50,494 nt of DNA from Pseudodesulfovibrio pelocollis (GTDB lineage: Bacteria; Desulfobacterota; Desulfovibrionia; Desulfovibrionales; Desulfovibrionaceae). The position numbers and the translations under genes are program-made. Numbering within the stretch: position 1 is the first letter of the stretch; every line of letters starts with the position of its first letter. Where the stretch lies: assembly GCF_030282845.1 (NCBI RefSeq), contig NZ_JASTWE010000027.1, forward strand, positions 1 through 50,494, written 5' to 3'. Positions 1-11,897 of this stretch are shown here, piece by piece. The notes under the pieces are model-generated. The model had not been told where the DNA came from and made no database searches. It worked only from the letters and a program-made list of their open reading frames with translations.

Positions 1-1072
1 CGGTCAGGGTGGCGGTGTCGGTCAACTCGCCGTCGGACACGGTGTAGCCGATGTTGAAAACGCGGGTTTCGCCCTCGGTCAGAAAGTCGTAGGTCGACGC
101 ATCAAAGGTATATGTGCCGTCGGCGTTGAAGGTCAGGCCCACGGGCGTGTTGTCCGGGTCGGTCAGGGAATAGGTCAGTTCGTCCGCCGTGTTGTCCACG
201 TCATGGTCGTTCTCGGCCACGGAGCCGGTGATGATCTCCTTTTCCATGAGCGCGGCCGTGTCGTCGGCCGCCACGGGCGCGTCGTTGACCGGGTTGACGG
301 TGATGGCCCCCTGGCCCTGGACCGTGTGGACGCCGTCGGTGACGGTGAAGGTCACGGCGATGGTTCCGTTGTAGTCCTGGTCAGGGGTGAAGAGCCATGC
401 GCCCGCGCCGATCTGGGTCAGGGTGCCGCCCGCCACGGACAGGCCGGTCACGCTCAGGACGCTGCCCGGGTCGGGATCGCTGACCAGGGCGAGGATCTGA
501 GCGGCAGTGATTACCGTGGGCACGTCCTCGTCAGTGACGATGGACAGGGTGCCGTTGATGGTCGGCGGGTTGTTCGACGCGCCAGCCGTGCTGGAAGGGG
601 AAAAACCGGGGGTCGAGTCGCGGAATCCGCCGCCACCGTTCTGGAAGGAGAGTCCCTGCTGGCCGCCCAGACTGTCAAAACCGTCCACGAGGGAACCCGA
701 GTCGTCGGAATACGCGCCCGCGCCGCTGCTGCCGGACGAGCCGTCGGCTGCGGTTTCCAGCTCCTCTTCCTCGGTCACTTCGTTGAAGGCGAAGAGATAG
801 ACATCGCCGGGCACCAGGATGCCGCCCATGAGTTCGAAGGTGGGCAGCGCCCCCTGCTCCGCCAGCACCAGGTAGTCCTCAATGACAATGATACCGTGAC
901 CTTCGACGGAAATGACCAGGTCGTTTCCGCTTCCGGTGAATATGGCGTCTGACACGTCGAAGTCGAAAGCGACCAGCATGTCCGGCGCGATCTGAAAGCG
1001 GGAGGACTTTCCGTCGCCCGGAAGGGTGAGGGTGAGTCGCACTTGGGTCTGGGTGGTATCGTTCTCGGCCAT
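1..1072 (-). CDS. N-terminus of a large VCBS/cadherin-like repeat adhesin (partial)
   Basis: The gene runs off the left edge of the window, so only about 357 N-terminal residues are visible. It starts at ATG 1072 with AGGAG six bases upstream. Residues 1 to about 115 form a compact leader with no signal peptide, rich in acidic and hydrophobic beta-type sequence. A Gly/Ser-rich linker follows. From about residue 170 there is a cadherin-like unit (NPPTINGTLS to NPVNDAP) and then a VCBS-type unit (DDTAALMEKEI, GLTFNADGTYTFD, YTVSDGELTDTATLT). This arrangement is typical of type I-secreted, calcium-binding surface adhesins of Desulfovibrio and other Proteobacteria. The C-terminal RTX repeats and secretion signal expected for the family would lie outside the window. 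Function in biofilm or surface attachment is inferred from the family. Confidence 0.8.
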   Translation of the reverse strand, partial: MAENDTTQTQVRLTLTLPGDGKSSRFQIAPDMLVAFDFDVSDAIFTGSGNDLVISVEGHGIIVIEDYLVLAEQGALPTFELMGGILVPGDVYLFAFNEVTEEEELETAADGSSGSSGAGAYSDDSGSLVDGFDSLGGQQGLSFQNGGGGFRDSTPGFSPSSTAGASNNPPTINGTLSIVTDEDVPTVITAAQILALVSDPDPGSVLSVTGLSVAGGTLTQIGAGAWLFTPDQDYNGTIAVTFTVTDGVHTVQGQGAITVNPVNDAPVAADDTAALMEKEIITGSVAENDHDVDNTADELTYSLTDPDNTPVGLTFNADGTYTFDASTYDFLTEGETRVFNIGYTVSDGELTDTATLT

Positions 1073-1134
1073 GATGTGCTCCTGGTGATCGGCTGTTGGC
1101 GTCAGGATTAAACGGGCGGTTGCCTTTGTACTAT

Positions 1135-1163
1135 TGTATAGTGGCAATCGTGCCAGGAGTCAA
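1135..1163 (-). promoter_or_regulatory. Sigma-70-type promoter of the adhesin gene
   Basis: On the minus strand TTGACT (1158-1163) is followed after 17 bases by TATACA (1135-1140). This would start transcription near 1128 and leave a leader of about 55 bases before the ATG at 1072. A short palindrome, ACTAT-TGT-ATAGT (1130-1142), overlaps the -10 box and could be an operator. Confidence 0.6.
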
Positions 1164-1574
1164 TTGGCAAAAACTTTGTAAATACTATTAGTTGAATTGT
1201 TGATAACTCTGATCGCCACAGCGAAAGGCAAGGCTTGGCGGACATGTTTGTGGCAAGCCATTATCGGCGAATATCCGAGAAATTTTTAGTTTTAAACAGC
1301 ATCATGTTAATAACATGCCAGGCATGGAGAGGGTTTTCCCCTGGTGATTTGGTCGGCTAGTCAGCGTAGTTATCTGAAATAACTAAATAAATATTTTTAT
1401 CAGAAAAAAAGCATAAATAAAGCATGAGAAGAGGAACGATTCCTACCTGTCCTTGGTTTTCGAAGACGTGGTTTCATGGCCGTTCTCTGGTCGGTGCGCC
1501 CGTCCTGGCTGTGGAGCTGAAAACGCCCATTGCCCGTGAATCATTCAACCTTTGCGGCGAGCTCGTGTTTTGTG
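1164..1574. other. AT-rich non-coding region upstream of the adhesin and tRNA
   Basis: No convincing gene was found here. The stretch is clearly more AT-rich than its surroundings and contains a perfect 15-base palindrome, CATGTTA-A-TAACATG (1303-1317), about 175 bases upstream of the predicted adhesin start site. It also has poly-A/T runs around 1380-1420. It most likely carries regulatory sites for the adhesin gene. The short reading frames here lack a good ribosome binding site and run into the tRNA. Confidence 0.5.
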
Positions 1575-1603
1575 TTGACAACCATGGGCGCATTCTGCAA
1601 ATT
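1575..1603 (+). promoter_or_regulatory. Probable tRNA-Ala promoter
   Basis: TTGACA (1575-1580), a 17-base spacer and CAAATT (1598-1603) precede the tRNA by about 17 bases. The -35 box is perfect and the -10 box is weak (3 of 6). Confidence 0.5.
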
Positions 1604-1620
1604 GACTTTCCCAACGACGT

Positions 1621-1696
<76 letters not shown>

Positions 1697-1706
1697 CACG
1701 AAAGTT

Positions 1707-1741
1707 AAGGGTTTCAAGTAAATACTTGGAACCCTTTTTTT
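1707..1741 (+). terminator. Rho-independent terminator after tRNA-Ala
   Basis: AAGGGTTTCAAGTA (1707-1720) pairs with TACTTGGAACCCTT (1723-1736) with a single wobble, and a run of T follows directly. It lies 10 bases after the tRNA CCA end. Confidence 0.9.
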
Positions 1742-1881
1742 CGTGCCTGATGGCGGATTTCAGGAATATGTCCGCTATGTGTCCGCCGCTTCCGACGGGG
1801 TGTGTGGATTGACACCCAACTTGAGAAAGTGAGCTACGTGGTTTGAAAATGTTGTCCTGGTTGGCGATTGTGCACGAAGTA

Positions 1882-2961
1882 TCATTTTCTGGGGTCAGGA
1901 GTGCCCTTTGGGCGGCCCAGGCGGCAGATAAGCCTGGCCACCAGGGGGCCGGCGAGGACCACGGCGAAGAGGCGCAGGGTCTGTAGGGCCAGGATGAAGG
2001 GCAGATCGCCCCCGCTGCCCATGGCGATGATGGCGATGGAGTCGAGGCCGCCGGGGCTGGTGGCCAGGAAGGCGCTCAGGCCGTCCATGCCGAGCCAGGC
2101 GGTCAGCAGCCAGGCCGAGACGCCGCACAGGGCGATGAGCAGGGCGGTGCCTAGGAGCATCTGGGGGATGGCCTGCATGGCGTGGAGCACGGTTTGGCGC
2201 GTGAAGCGCAGGCCGATGTACCAGCCAAGCCCGGCATAGGCGAGCCAGAGCAGCCAGGGGGGCACGATCAGGGTGACGAGGCCCGTGGCGTTCAGGGTTG
2301 CTCCGACCAGCATGGGCAGCAGCAGGGCCCCGGCCGGGATGCGCAGTCTGCCGCCCGCCGCCACGCCGCAGACGGCCAGGGCCAGGGTTTGGATCAGGGG
2401 GATCAGGGGCGTGTCCAGGCCCGGATTCCAGGCGTGGGGCGCGGGTGTGTCCAGCGCATGGCCCACCACGAGGCGCGTGGCCACCGAGGCGGTCAGCACC
2501 ACCACGAACAGCCGCAGATATTGCATGAAGGCGACCATGCGCAGGTCCGCGCCATGGGCCTCGGCCATGGCCGTCATGGCTGCCGCGCCTCCCGGAGACG
2601 AGCCCCAGGCCGCCGTGTCGCCCGGCAGCGAGCCGAACCGCGTGAGCAGGAATCCGGTCAGCCCGCCCGCACCGATGGTCATGGCGACCACAGTGAGCAT
2701 CACCGGCCAGTCCCTGGCCAGCGAGACTAGGGTGGAGGGGGTGATCGCCATGGCAAGCATGCAGCCGATCACGGCCTGGGCTCCGCCAAAGGCCCACCGG
2801 GGCATGTCGGGCGCAGCGCCGCGCAGGGCGAAGAACGTGGCCGCCACCATGGGGCCGAGCATTTCCGCTGCGGGAAGCCCGGCCCAGCGCAGCAGGACGG
2901 CCAGGAGTGCGGAAACCAGGACCAGCGAGGTCCATTTGCCTAGAAGCCGGAAGCTGACCAT
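1882..2961 (-). CDS. AbrB-family integral membrane protein (putative transporter)
   Basis: This 359-residue protein is almost entirely hydrophobic, with about ten predicted membrane segments. It is built as an internal duplication: each half has a segment of the type MLGPMV...F / LLPMLVGATL followed by a glycine-rich helix (SLPGDTAAWGSSPGGAAAMT and FLATSPGGLDSIAIIAMG). This duplicated architecture, with the two SPGG motifs, is characteristic of the AbrB/putative ammonia monooxygenase membrane family (PF05145). The family name is historical and no enzyme activity is implied. Substrate is unknown. The start at 2961 was chosen over the longer frame to 3069 because GGAG lies five bases upstream and the extra 36 residues look like untranslated leader. 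It is the last of three same-strand genes. Confidence 0.8.
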   Translation of the reverse strand: MVSFRLLGKWTSLVLVSALLAVLLRWAGLPAAEMLGPMVAATFFALRGAAPDMPRWAFGGAQAVIGCMLAMAITPSTLVSLARDWPVMLTVVAMTIGAGGLTGFLLTRFGSLPGDTAAWGSSPGGAAAMTAMAEAHGADLRMVAFMQYLRLFVVVLTASVATRLVVGHALDTPAPHAWNPGLDTPLIPLIQTLALAVCGVAAGGRLRIPAGALLLPMLVGATLNATGLVTLIVPPWLLWLAYAGLGWYIGLRFTRQTVLHAMQAIPQMLLGTALLIALCGVSAWLLTAWLGMDGLSAFLATSPGGLDSIAIIAMGSGGDLPFILALQTLRLFAVVLAGPLVARLICRLGRPKGTPDPRK

Positions 2962-3147
2962 GAAATCTCCAGGCGGAAAGGGCGGACAAGCGGCGGCCGT
3001 GATCGGCCGCGTGGTGGCGGCCCGGAAGAGGGCGATGCGCCGGAAGGGCCGACGCGCAAACGTCGGCAAACCTACTCGGGAAGCGGGCGGCTGTCCAGAC
3101 GGGCCACGCTGCTGCCGGGATTGTCGGCCCGGACCCCGTGTGCGGAG

Positions 3148-6429
<3,282 letters not shown>

Positions 6430-6515
6430 CGCCACATCTTATGCACAAAGTGCCTCCGTTTCCAAGAATATTGTAAGGGGCTTCCGTCCTTCACGGAGTG
6501 TGGCCGCCCGGTGGT

Positions 6516-8873
6516 TCAGAACCCGTCGTGGCCCACGGGCAGGCGGATGATGAAGGTGGTGCCCCGGCCCACCTGGGTCTCGAAGGTGATGGTGCCGCCG
6601 TGCTTCTCGACAATGGCCGCGTAGGCGATGCTCAGTCCCTGGCCGGTCCCCCCGCCCACCGGTTTGGTGGTGAAAAAGGGATCGAACACCCTGGAGCGAA
6701 TGGCCTCCGGGATGCCGGTGCCCGTGTCGCTGACGCGGATCTCGGCCTGGCCGTCGCGGCTGGCTGTGGTGATGCGGATGAGGCCGCGCTTGTCCGGGTT
6801 TTCTCCCACCACGTCGCGGATGGCGTGGGTGGCGTTGATGACCACGTTGAGCAGGGCCTGCTTGATGTCGTCGGTCAGGCACATGACCTGGGGCAGGTCC
6901 CGGTCCAGGTCGATCTTCGTGTCGGCCACGAACTTGTATTCGTTGCGGGCCACGACCATGGTGTTTTCGATGATCCGGTTCAGGTCGGTCAGGGTCTTTT
7001 CGCGGCCGCCGGGGTGGGCGAACTCGCGCATGGACCTGACCACGTTGCCTATGCGCTGGATGCCCTCCTCGATGTGGGCCACGGACAGCGGCAGCTGGGT
7101 GCGCAGGAAGTCGAGGTCCGCGTCCTCGGCCAGCTTGCGGGCTTGCTCGACAAGGGATTCGGGCAGGTGGCCGTTGCTGGCCGCCCGCAGCATCTCCTGG
7201 TGGGTTTCGAGAATCGGCAGCAGCCCGGAGAGGGCATCCCGCAGGAACTGGGTGTTGTCGCCCACAAACTGGGCAGGGGTGTTGATCTCGTGGGCGATGC
7301 CCGCGGCCAACTGGCCGATGGCCTCCAGCTTCTGGGACTGGAGCAGTTGGGTTTCCATCTGGCGCAGGTGGGTTACATCGCGCCCCTGGATGAGCAGACC
7401 CACCCGGGTGTCGTTCTCATCGAGGACGGCGCTCGCGGTCAGTTCCAGCAGCCCGGCCCTGCCGTCGGTGTGCTCGAAGCGCAGATTGTGCACCTGGGCC
7501 GGGGCGTCGTCCAGGCATTCGGCGATGGCGCGCTCCACCTCGGCCCGGTCCCAGGCCATGGCGCACTCGGCCAGGGGGCGGCCCAGCACATCGCCGGGCT
7601 CCAGTCCGAACAGGGTGTGGGCGGTCTCGTTCCAGCGCACCACCGTGGTGTCGGGCTCGATGCGCACCAGCATGCTGGGGATGGCCTCAAGCAGCAGCTC
7701 GATCTCCCTGTTGGCCGCCTCAAGGCGCGCCTTGTACCGGTTGCGGAGCATCCTGTTCCAGACCCGTTGCAGAAGCACTGTCAGGGCCTGGATGTCGGAA
7801 TCGTCGTACCCGGTTTTCTTGTTGGCCACCGCCACTGCGGCCACGATGCGTCCATGATGCATCACGGGCACGGTCAGCAGCCGGGCAAGGGGGACATGGC
7901 CTGCGGGGCATCCACCGGCGGCCGGGTGGTCCTCGGGAGACTCGTTGACCACCAGCGGCTGCCGCTGGCGGACGCATTCGGCCCACAGGCCGGCCCCGGC
8001 CACGGGGAAATGAAGGGGAGTTCCATCGACCCTGCACTCGGCGAGGACATCCTTGGACCAGGCCTGGACGACCATGGTTGACTCGTCCTCGGTCATCACA
8101 CCCACGAAACCTATCTGGCTGCCCGTGGCCACAAGGGCCGCCTCCAGGGCAAAATCCATCACCTCCTGCACCGGGGCGTCGGTCATGCGGTCCAGTTGCA
8201 GCAGCATGTCCTGGCGGCGGCCGTCGAGCCGCAATTGGTCCCGGGTGCGGCGCAGCATGGCCGCGATGACGGCCAGGGCCACGGAGACGACCAGGATGCC
8301 GAAGCTGCCTATGGCGATCCATCGCCTGTGGGCGCGCTCCCTGTCCAGGGTCTCGATCTTTTCGGCCACGAGTTCCTCCATGCGCGTCTGGTAGCGCTGA
8401 AGTTCCTCGTCCATCAGCAGTTTGCCCGTGGCATCGCGGATGAGGGAGAGCAGGAGCTTTCTGCCTGCGGCATCGGCAAAGGGGGAGCTGGAGACCTCCA
8501 CCGACCGGATGGTGCCATCGGCCAGCCGGTGGGGAAAGATGAAGTAGTTGCGCTGCTCGTCCCTGGCCCGGCGAAACTCCTGAGCCACCTCGGTGGGCGA
8601 GAGCTGGTTGATGTCCTGGATGCGCATGGAGCGCATGGTTGCCAGGGAGTAGCCGTAGAAGCGCAGGGCGGAGTCGTTGGCGTCCAGGATGGAGCCGTCG
8701 GCGGGGTCGATGAGCAGGGCGATGTCGTGATGCCCCCGCAGGCCGGGGCCGATGAGCGGCTGCGAGTCGGCCCGGGCGGGCAGGGTCGTCGTGAGGACAA
8801 GGAGCGTCAGCGCTGCCTGAAAAAAGAGAAGCGCCAGCGTTGCCCGGGGTGTGTCTTGCGCGTGATGCATCAT
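6516..8873 (-). CDS. Membrane sensor histidine kinase (PAS-TM-GAF-PAS-HisKA-HATPase)
   Basis: A 785-residue kinase. A signal-anchor or signal peptide spans residues 10-35 (ends in PARADS). A PAS domain on the far side of the membrane (about 40-155, with RDATGKLLMDEEL) precedes a coiled-coil stretch and a second membrane helix (about 186-207). Cytoplasmic GAF (about 225-375) and PAS (385-505) domains follow. The H-box [14 protein letters not shown] places the phospho-acceptor at His528, and the ATPase boxes are DTGTGIP and GTGQGLSIAY. There is no receiver domain, so it should act on a separate regulator. Codon 8873 (ATG) or 8870 (ATG) is the likely start; the longer open frame to 8996 has no support. 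It diverges from the kinase at 9053. Confidence 0.85.
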   Translation of the reverse strand: MMHHAQDTPRATLALLFFQAALTLLVLTTTLPARADSQPLIGPGLRGHHDIALLIDPADGSILDANDSALRFYGYSLATMRSMRIQDINQLSPTEVAQEFRRARDEQRNYFIFPHRLADGTIRSVEVSSSPFADAAGRKLLLSLIRDATGKLLMDEELQRYQTRMEELVAEKIETLDRERAHRRWIAIGSFGILVVSVALAVIAAMLRRTRDQLRLDGRRQDMLLQLDRMTDAPVQEVMDFALEAALVATGSQIGFVGVMTEDESTMVVQAWSKDVLAECRVDGTPLHFPVAGAGLWAECVRQRQPLVVNESPEDHPAAGGCPAGHVPLARLLTVPVMHHGRIVAAVAVANKKTGYDDSDIQALTVLLQRVWNRMLRNRYKARLEAANREIELLLEAIPSMLVRIEPDTTVVRWNETAHTLFGLEPGDVLGRPLAECAMAWDRAEVERAIAECLDDAPAQVHNLRFEHTDGRAGLLELTASAVLDENDTRVGLLIQGRDVTHLRQMETQLLQSQKLEAIGQLAAGIAHEINTPAQFVGDNTQFLRDALSGLLPILETHQEMLRAASNGHLPESLVEQARKLAEDADLDFLRTQLPLSVAHIEEGIQRIGNVVRSMREFAHPGGREKTLTDLNRIIENTMVVARNEYKFVADTKIDLDRDLPQVMCLTDDIKQALLNVVINATHAIRDVVGENPDKRGLIRITTASRDGQAEIRVSDTGTGIPEAIRSRVFDPFFTTKPVGGGTGQGLSIAYAAIVEKHGGTITFETQVGRGTTFIIRLPVGHDGF

Positions 8874-9052
8874 GTTTTGACTCGTTGGGTGAAGAGAGCC
8901 GGTCCTCCAGGTTCCGCCACATGTACCCTCGCAGGCCACCGTGTAGCAATGATAATGTGCCTTCGGCCGGATGCCCCGTGGCCGAATTCCGCCCATCGCC
9001 TTGTCAGGGGCGTGGTCATCCCGTATCCTTGGCCCAAACGGAGGATGCGGCC

Positions 9053-10585
9053 ATGGGCGAGTTCGATTACGACTCCCTGGGAATATGCTACTGGAACGGG
9101 AGTATGGAATCCTTCGTGGTGGGGATCATCGGCTCCGGGCCGGGAGTGAAGGCCCTGCTCGACATCGTCTTCGAGGAGGATTTCCGCGAATTTCTGCCGG
9201 ACATCCTGCTGGCGGCCGCCAGCCACGTCGAACGGGAGTCGGACCTGGTCACCTTCGGCGAGATCAATGTGCCCGTGTACGACCGCTTCGAGGTCATGCT
9301 CGACAGGCACCCCGAGATCAACCTGGTGGTGGAGATGACCGGCAGCCCCGGCATGCTCGAAAGCCTGCGCAGGCGGGTGGGCGAGTCCATCTCCATCCTC
9401 GATCACCGGGAGGTCGCCTTCTTCTGCGGCCTGCACGACATGACCCTGGTCAAGAAGTACTGCATGGACAGTCTGGCCCACCAGCGCAGTCTGCTCCAGG
9501 CCATCCTCGACGGCATCCGCGAGGACATCCTGCTCCTTGATCGGGCTGGCAACGTGGTGGATCTCAACCGCATCGTCTGGGAGCGGGCGGGGGCACAGCG
9601 CAAGGACCTTCTGGGCAAGGCCTGCTGGCAGGCGGCCCGGCTGCGCGACGGCTCGTCCTTTTGCAGCCTCATGGACCCGACCTGTCCGTATCACAAGACC
9701 CTGGCGAGTGGCCGGGCCGAGGAGGCGCTGGTCACCCGTGTCAGCCGGGACGGACTGCTTCAATATTACCGGCTCTACGCCTATCCCATTTTCGGGGTCC
9801 GGGGCGAGATGAGCCATGTCATGGTCATGCACCGCGACATCACCAAGCGCACCTTGCAGGAGCGGCACCAGACCCAGCGCGACAAGCTGGCCATCGTGGG
9901 CGAGATGTCCACCTACCTCGCCCACGAGATACGCAACCCGCTCTTCGTCATCGGCGGGTTTGCCAACTCCCTGCTCAAATCACCCGACCTGATCGGCGCG
10001 GACAGGGAGAAGGTGGAGATAATGCTGGAGGAGAGCGGGCGGCTTGAGCACATGCTCACCAGCATGCTCAACTTTGCCCGGGCCTCGGAGACACGGATCG
10101 GCGAGGTGGACATGACGGCCGTATGCCGCGACGCCGCCGAACTCATGACCATCGGCTACGGCGGGCTTGGCTACGCCGTCGAGGTGCGCCCGGCCGGGGC
10201 GCTGCCCGCGGTGCTCGGTGACGAGGACACCCTGAAGCAGTGCGTGGTCAACATCCTCAAGAACGGCATCGAGGCCATGCCCGGGGGTGGCACCGTGACC
10301 ATGGGCCTCTCCCTGGAGGGCGATTGCGTGGTGGTCAGGGTCAGGGACACAGGGGTGGGCATGGATGCCGTGGACCTGGAGCGTGTCTTCAACCCCTTCT
10401 ATTCCACCAAGCAGGGGAGCAGCGGCCTGGGGCTGGCCATGGTCAGGAAGAAGATCGACGAGTTCGGCGGCAGGGTGGAGATCGCCAGCAAGCCGGGGCT
10501 GGGGACCACGGTGTCGCTCTATCTGCCCGCGTCCACCGGAGAGGGGTGCGCCGGGTGCCAGGTCATTCCTTCCCCATCTTCTTGA
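9053..10585 (+). CDS. Soluble sensor kinase with Rossmann-like N-terminal domain, PAS, HisKA, HATPase
   Basis: A 510-residue cytosolic kinase with no membrane segments. Residues 20-135 read like a dinucleotide-binding fold: VVGIIGSGPGVKALL (glycine-rich loop at 24-31), then NLVVEMTGSPGMLESL and ISILDHREVAFFCGLHD, resembling the N-terminal domain of dehydrogenases that act on amino acids. A PAS domain follows (about 140-265), carrying Cys191, Cys204 and Cys211. The H-box STYLAHEIRNPLF has His291. The ATPase boxes are NILKNGIEAM, DTGVGMD and GSSGLGLAM. Start ATG 9053 has GGAGG eight bases upstream. The last 23 bases overlap the convergent NtrC-type regulator. The N-terminal assignment is inferred from motifs only; it could sense a pyridine nucleotide or be a degenerate fold. 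Confidence 0.82.
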   Translation: MGEFDYDSLGICYWNGSMESFVVGIIGSGPGVKALLDIVFEEDFREFLPDILLAAASHVERESDLVTFGEINVPVYDRFEVMLDRHPEINLVVEMTGSPGMLESLRRRVGESISILDHREVAFFCGLHDMTLVKKYCMDSLAHQRSLLQAILDGIREDILLLDRAGNVVDLNRIVWERAGAQRKDLLGKACWQAARLRDGSSFCSLMDPTCPYHKTLASGRAEEALVTRVSRDGLLQYYRLYAYPIFGVRGEMSHVMVMHRDITKRTLQERHQTQRDKLAIVGEMSTYLAHEIRNPLFVIGGFANSLLKSPDLIGADREKVEIMLEESGRLEHMLTSMLNFARASETRIGEVDMTAVCRDAAELMTIGYGGLGYAVEVRPAGALPAVLGDEDTLKQCVVNILKNGIEAMPGGGTVTMGLSLEGDCVVVRVRDTGVGMDAVDLERVFNPFYSTKQGSSGLGLAMVRKKIDEFGGRVEIASKPGLGTTVSLYLPASTGEGCAGCQVIPSPSS

Positions 10586-11894
10586 GTTTTTCCCGCAGCG
10601 TCTTCCGGTTGATGCCCAGGATGTCGGCGGCGTGGGACTTGTTGTTGCCGACCATGGTCAGCACGTTCATGATGTGCTCGTGCTCCACCTCGGCCAGGGG
10701 CCGGTCCACCCGGCCGGTCATGGACAGGCAAAAGCGCATGGTCTCCGGCAGGTCCGTCACCTCGATGGGGTCGTGGTCCACGATGACCAGCAGCCGCTGG
10801 ATGAGATTCTCCAGTTCGCGCACGTTGCCTGGCCAGGAGTGGCGGCGCAGGGCCTGGACCGCCTCGTCGCTGATGGACGGGGTCGGGCGCTGCATGGCCG
10901 CCGCGAACTTGGCCAGGAAGGTGTTGATGAGCACGAGGATGTCGTCGCCGCGCTCGGAGAGGGTGGGCACATGGATGTCCACTACGTTGATCCGGTAGAA
11001 AAGATCCTCGCGGAAGGAGCCTTCGGCCACCAGCCGCCTGAGGTCCTTGTGGGTTGCGGCCAGGATGCGGGTGTCCACGGTGTTGCCCCGGCTCGAACCC
11101 ACCTTGCAGAACTCCTTGGACTGGATGACCCGGAGCAGCTTGGCCTGCATGTTGGGGCTGGCGTCGCCGATCTCGTCCAGGAAGATGGACCCCCCGTTGG
11201 CGATCTCGAAGAAGCCCGCCCGGCTCTCCTTGGCCCCGGTGAAGGCCCCCTTGACGTGGCCGAACAGCTCGCTTTCGAGCAGGCTGTCCGGGATGGCCGT
11301 GCAGTTGACCGGCACGAATGGCGCGGCCCTGCGGTCGCTGTTGTAGTGGATGGCCCGGGCCACCAGTTCCTTGCCCGTGCCCGATTCGCCGGTGATGAGC
11401 ACGTTGGCGTTGGTGGCCGCCGCCTTGCCGATGCGCCGGAAGACTGCGGCCATTTCGGGCGAGTCGCCGACGATTCCGTAGTTCTCGCTTTGGGCCGCGG
11501 TGGAGCTCACGGCCTTGCGCCGCTGGAGCTTGTCCGCGATGCGCCCCACGGCTGACAGCAGTTCTTCGGTGGTGAAGGGCTTGGGCAGGTATTCGCCCGC
11601 GCCGTCGCGAATGGCCTCCACGGCCCCGGAGATGGAGGGATAGCCGGTGATCATCATGATCTCGGTCTCCGGGTGGTTGTCGCGCACGTGGCGGATGAGG
11701 TCGAGCCCGGTGGCCTGGGGCATGCGGTAGTCGGTGATGACCAGGTCTATGGCCAGCTCGCCGAGCAGGGCCACGGCCTCGTCCACGCGCAGGCGGGTGT
11801 AGACCTCGTAACCGTGCGGCTCCAGGTTGCGCTTGATCACTTCAAGGGTGCTGGGGCTGTCGTCCACGGCGAGGATGCGGATGGGGGCGCTCAT
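10563..11894 (-). CDS. NtrC-family sigma-54-dependent response regulator
   Basis: 443 residues in the classic order. The receiver (1-120) has the acidic pair DD at 11-12, phospho-acceptor Asp55 (LVITDYRMP) and Lys105. The AAA+ domain has Walker A GESGTGKE (169-176), the sigma-54-contacting loop GAFTGA (216-221) and DEIGDA. A C-terminal Fis-type helix-turn-helix ends the protein (NNKSHAADILGINRKTLREK). It should hydrolyse ATP to open sigma-54 promoters after phosphorylation. It follows its cognate-looking kinase (11898-13388) by three bases, so the two form a two-component pair. Sigma-54-type promoters at about 18.5-19.0 kb are plausible targets, but that link is inference. Confidence 0.93.
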   Translation of the reverse strand: MSAPIRILAVDDSPSTLEVIKRNLEPHGYEVYTRLRVDEAVALLGELAIDLVITDYRMPQATGLDLIRHVRDNHPETEIMMITGYPSISGAVEAIRDGAGEYLPKPFTTEELLSAVGRIADKLQRRKAVSSTAAQSENYGIVGDSPEMAAVFRRIGKAAATNANVLITGESGTGKELVARAIHYNSDRRAAPFVPVNCTAIPDSLLESELFGHVKGAFTGAKESRAGFFEIANGGSIFLDEIGDASPNMQAKLLRVIQSKEFCKVGSSRGNTVDTRILAATHKDLRRLVAEGSFREDLFYRINVVDIHVPTLSERGDDILVLINTFLAKFAAAMQRPTPSISDEAVQALRRHSWPGNVRELENLIQRLLVIVDHDPIEVTDLPETMRFCLSMTGRVDRPLAEVEHEHIMNVLTMVGNNKSHAADILGINRKTLREKLKKMGKE

Positions 11895-11897
11895 GGT

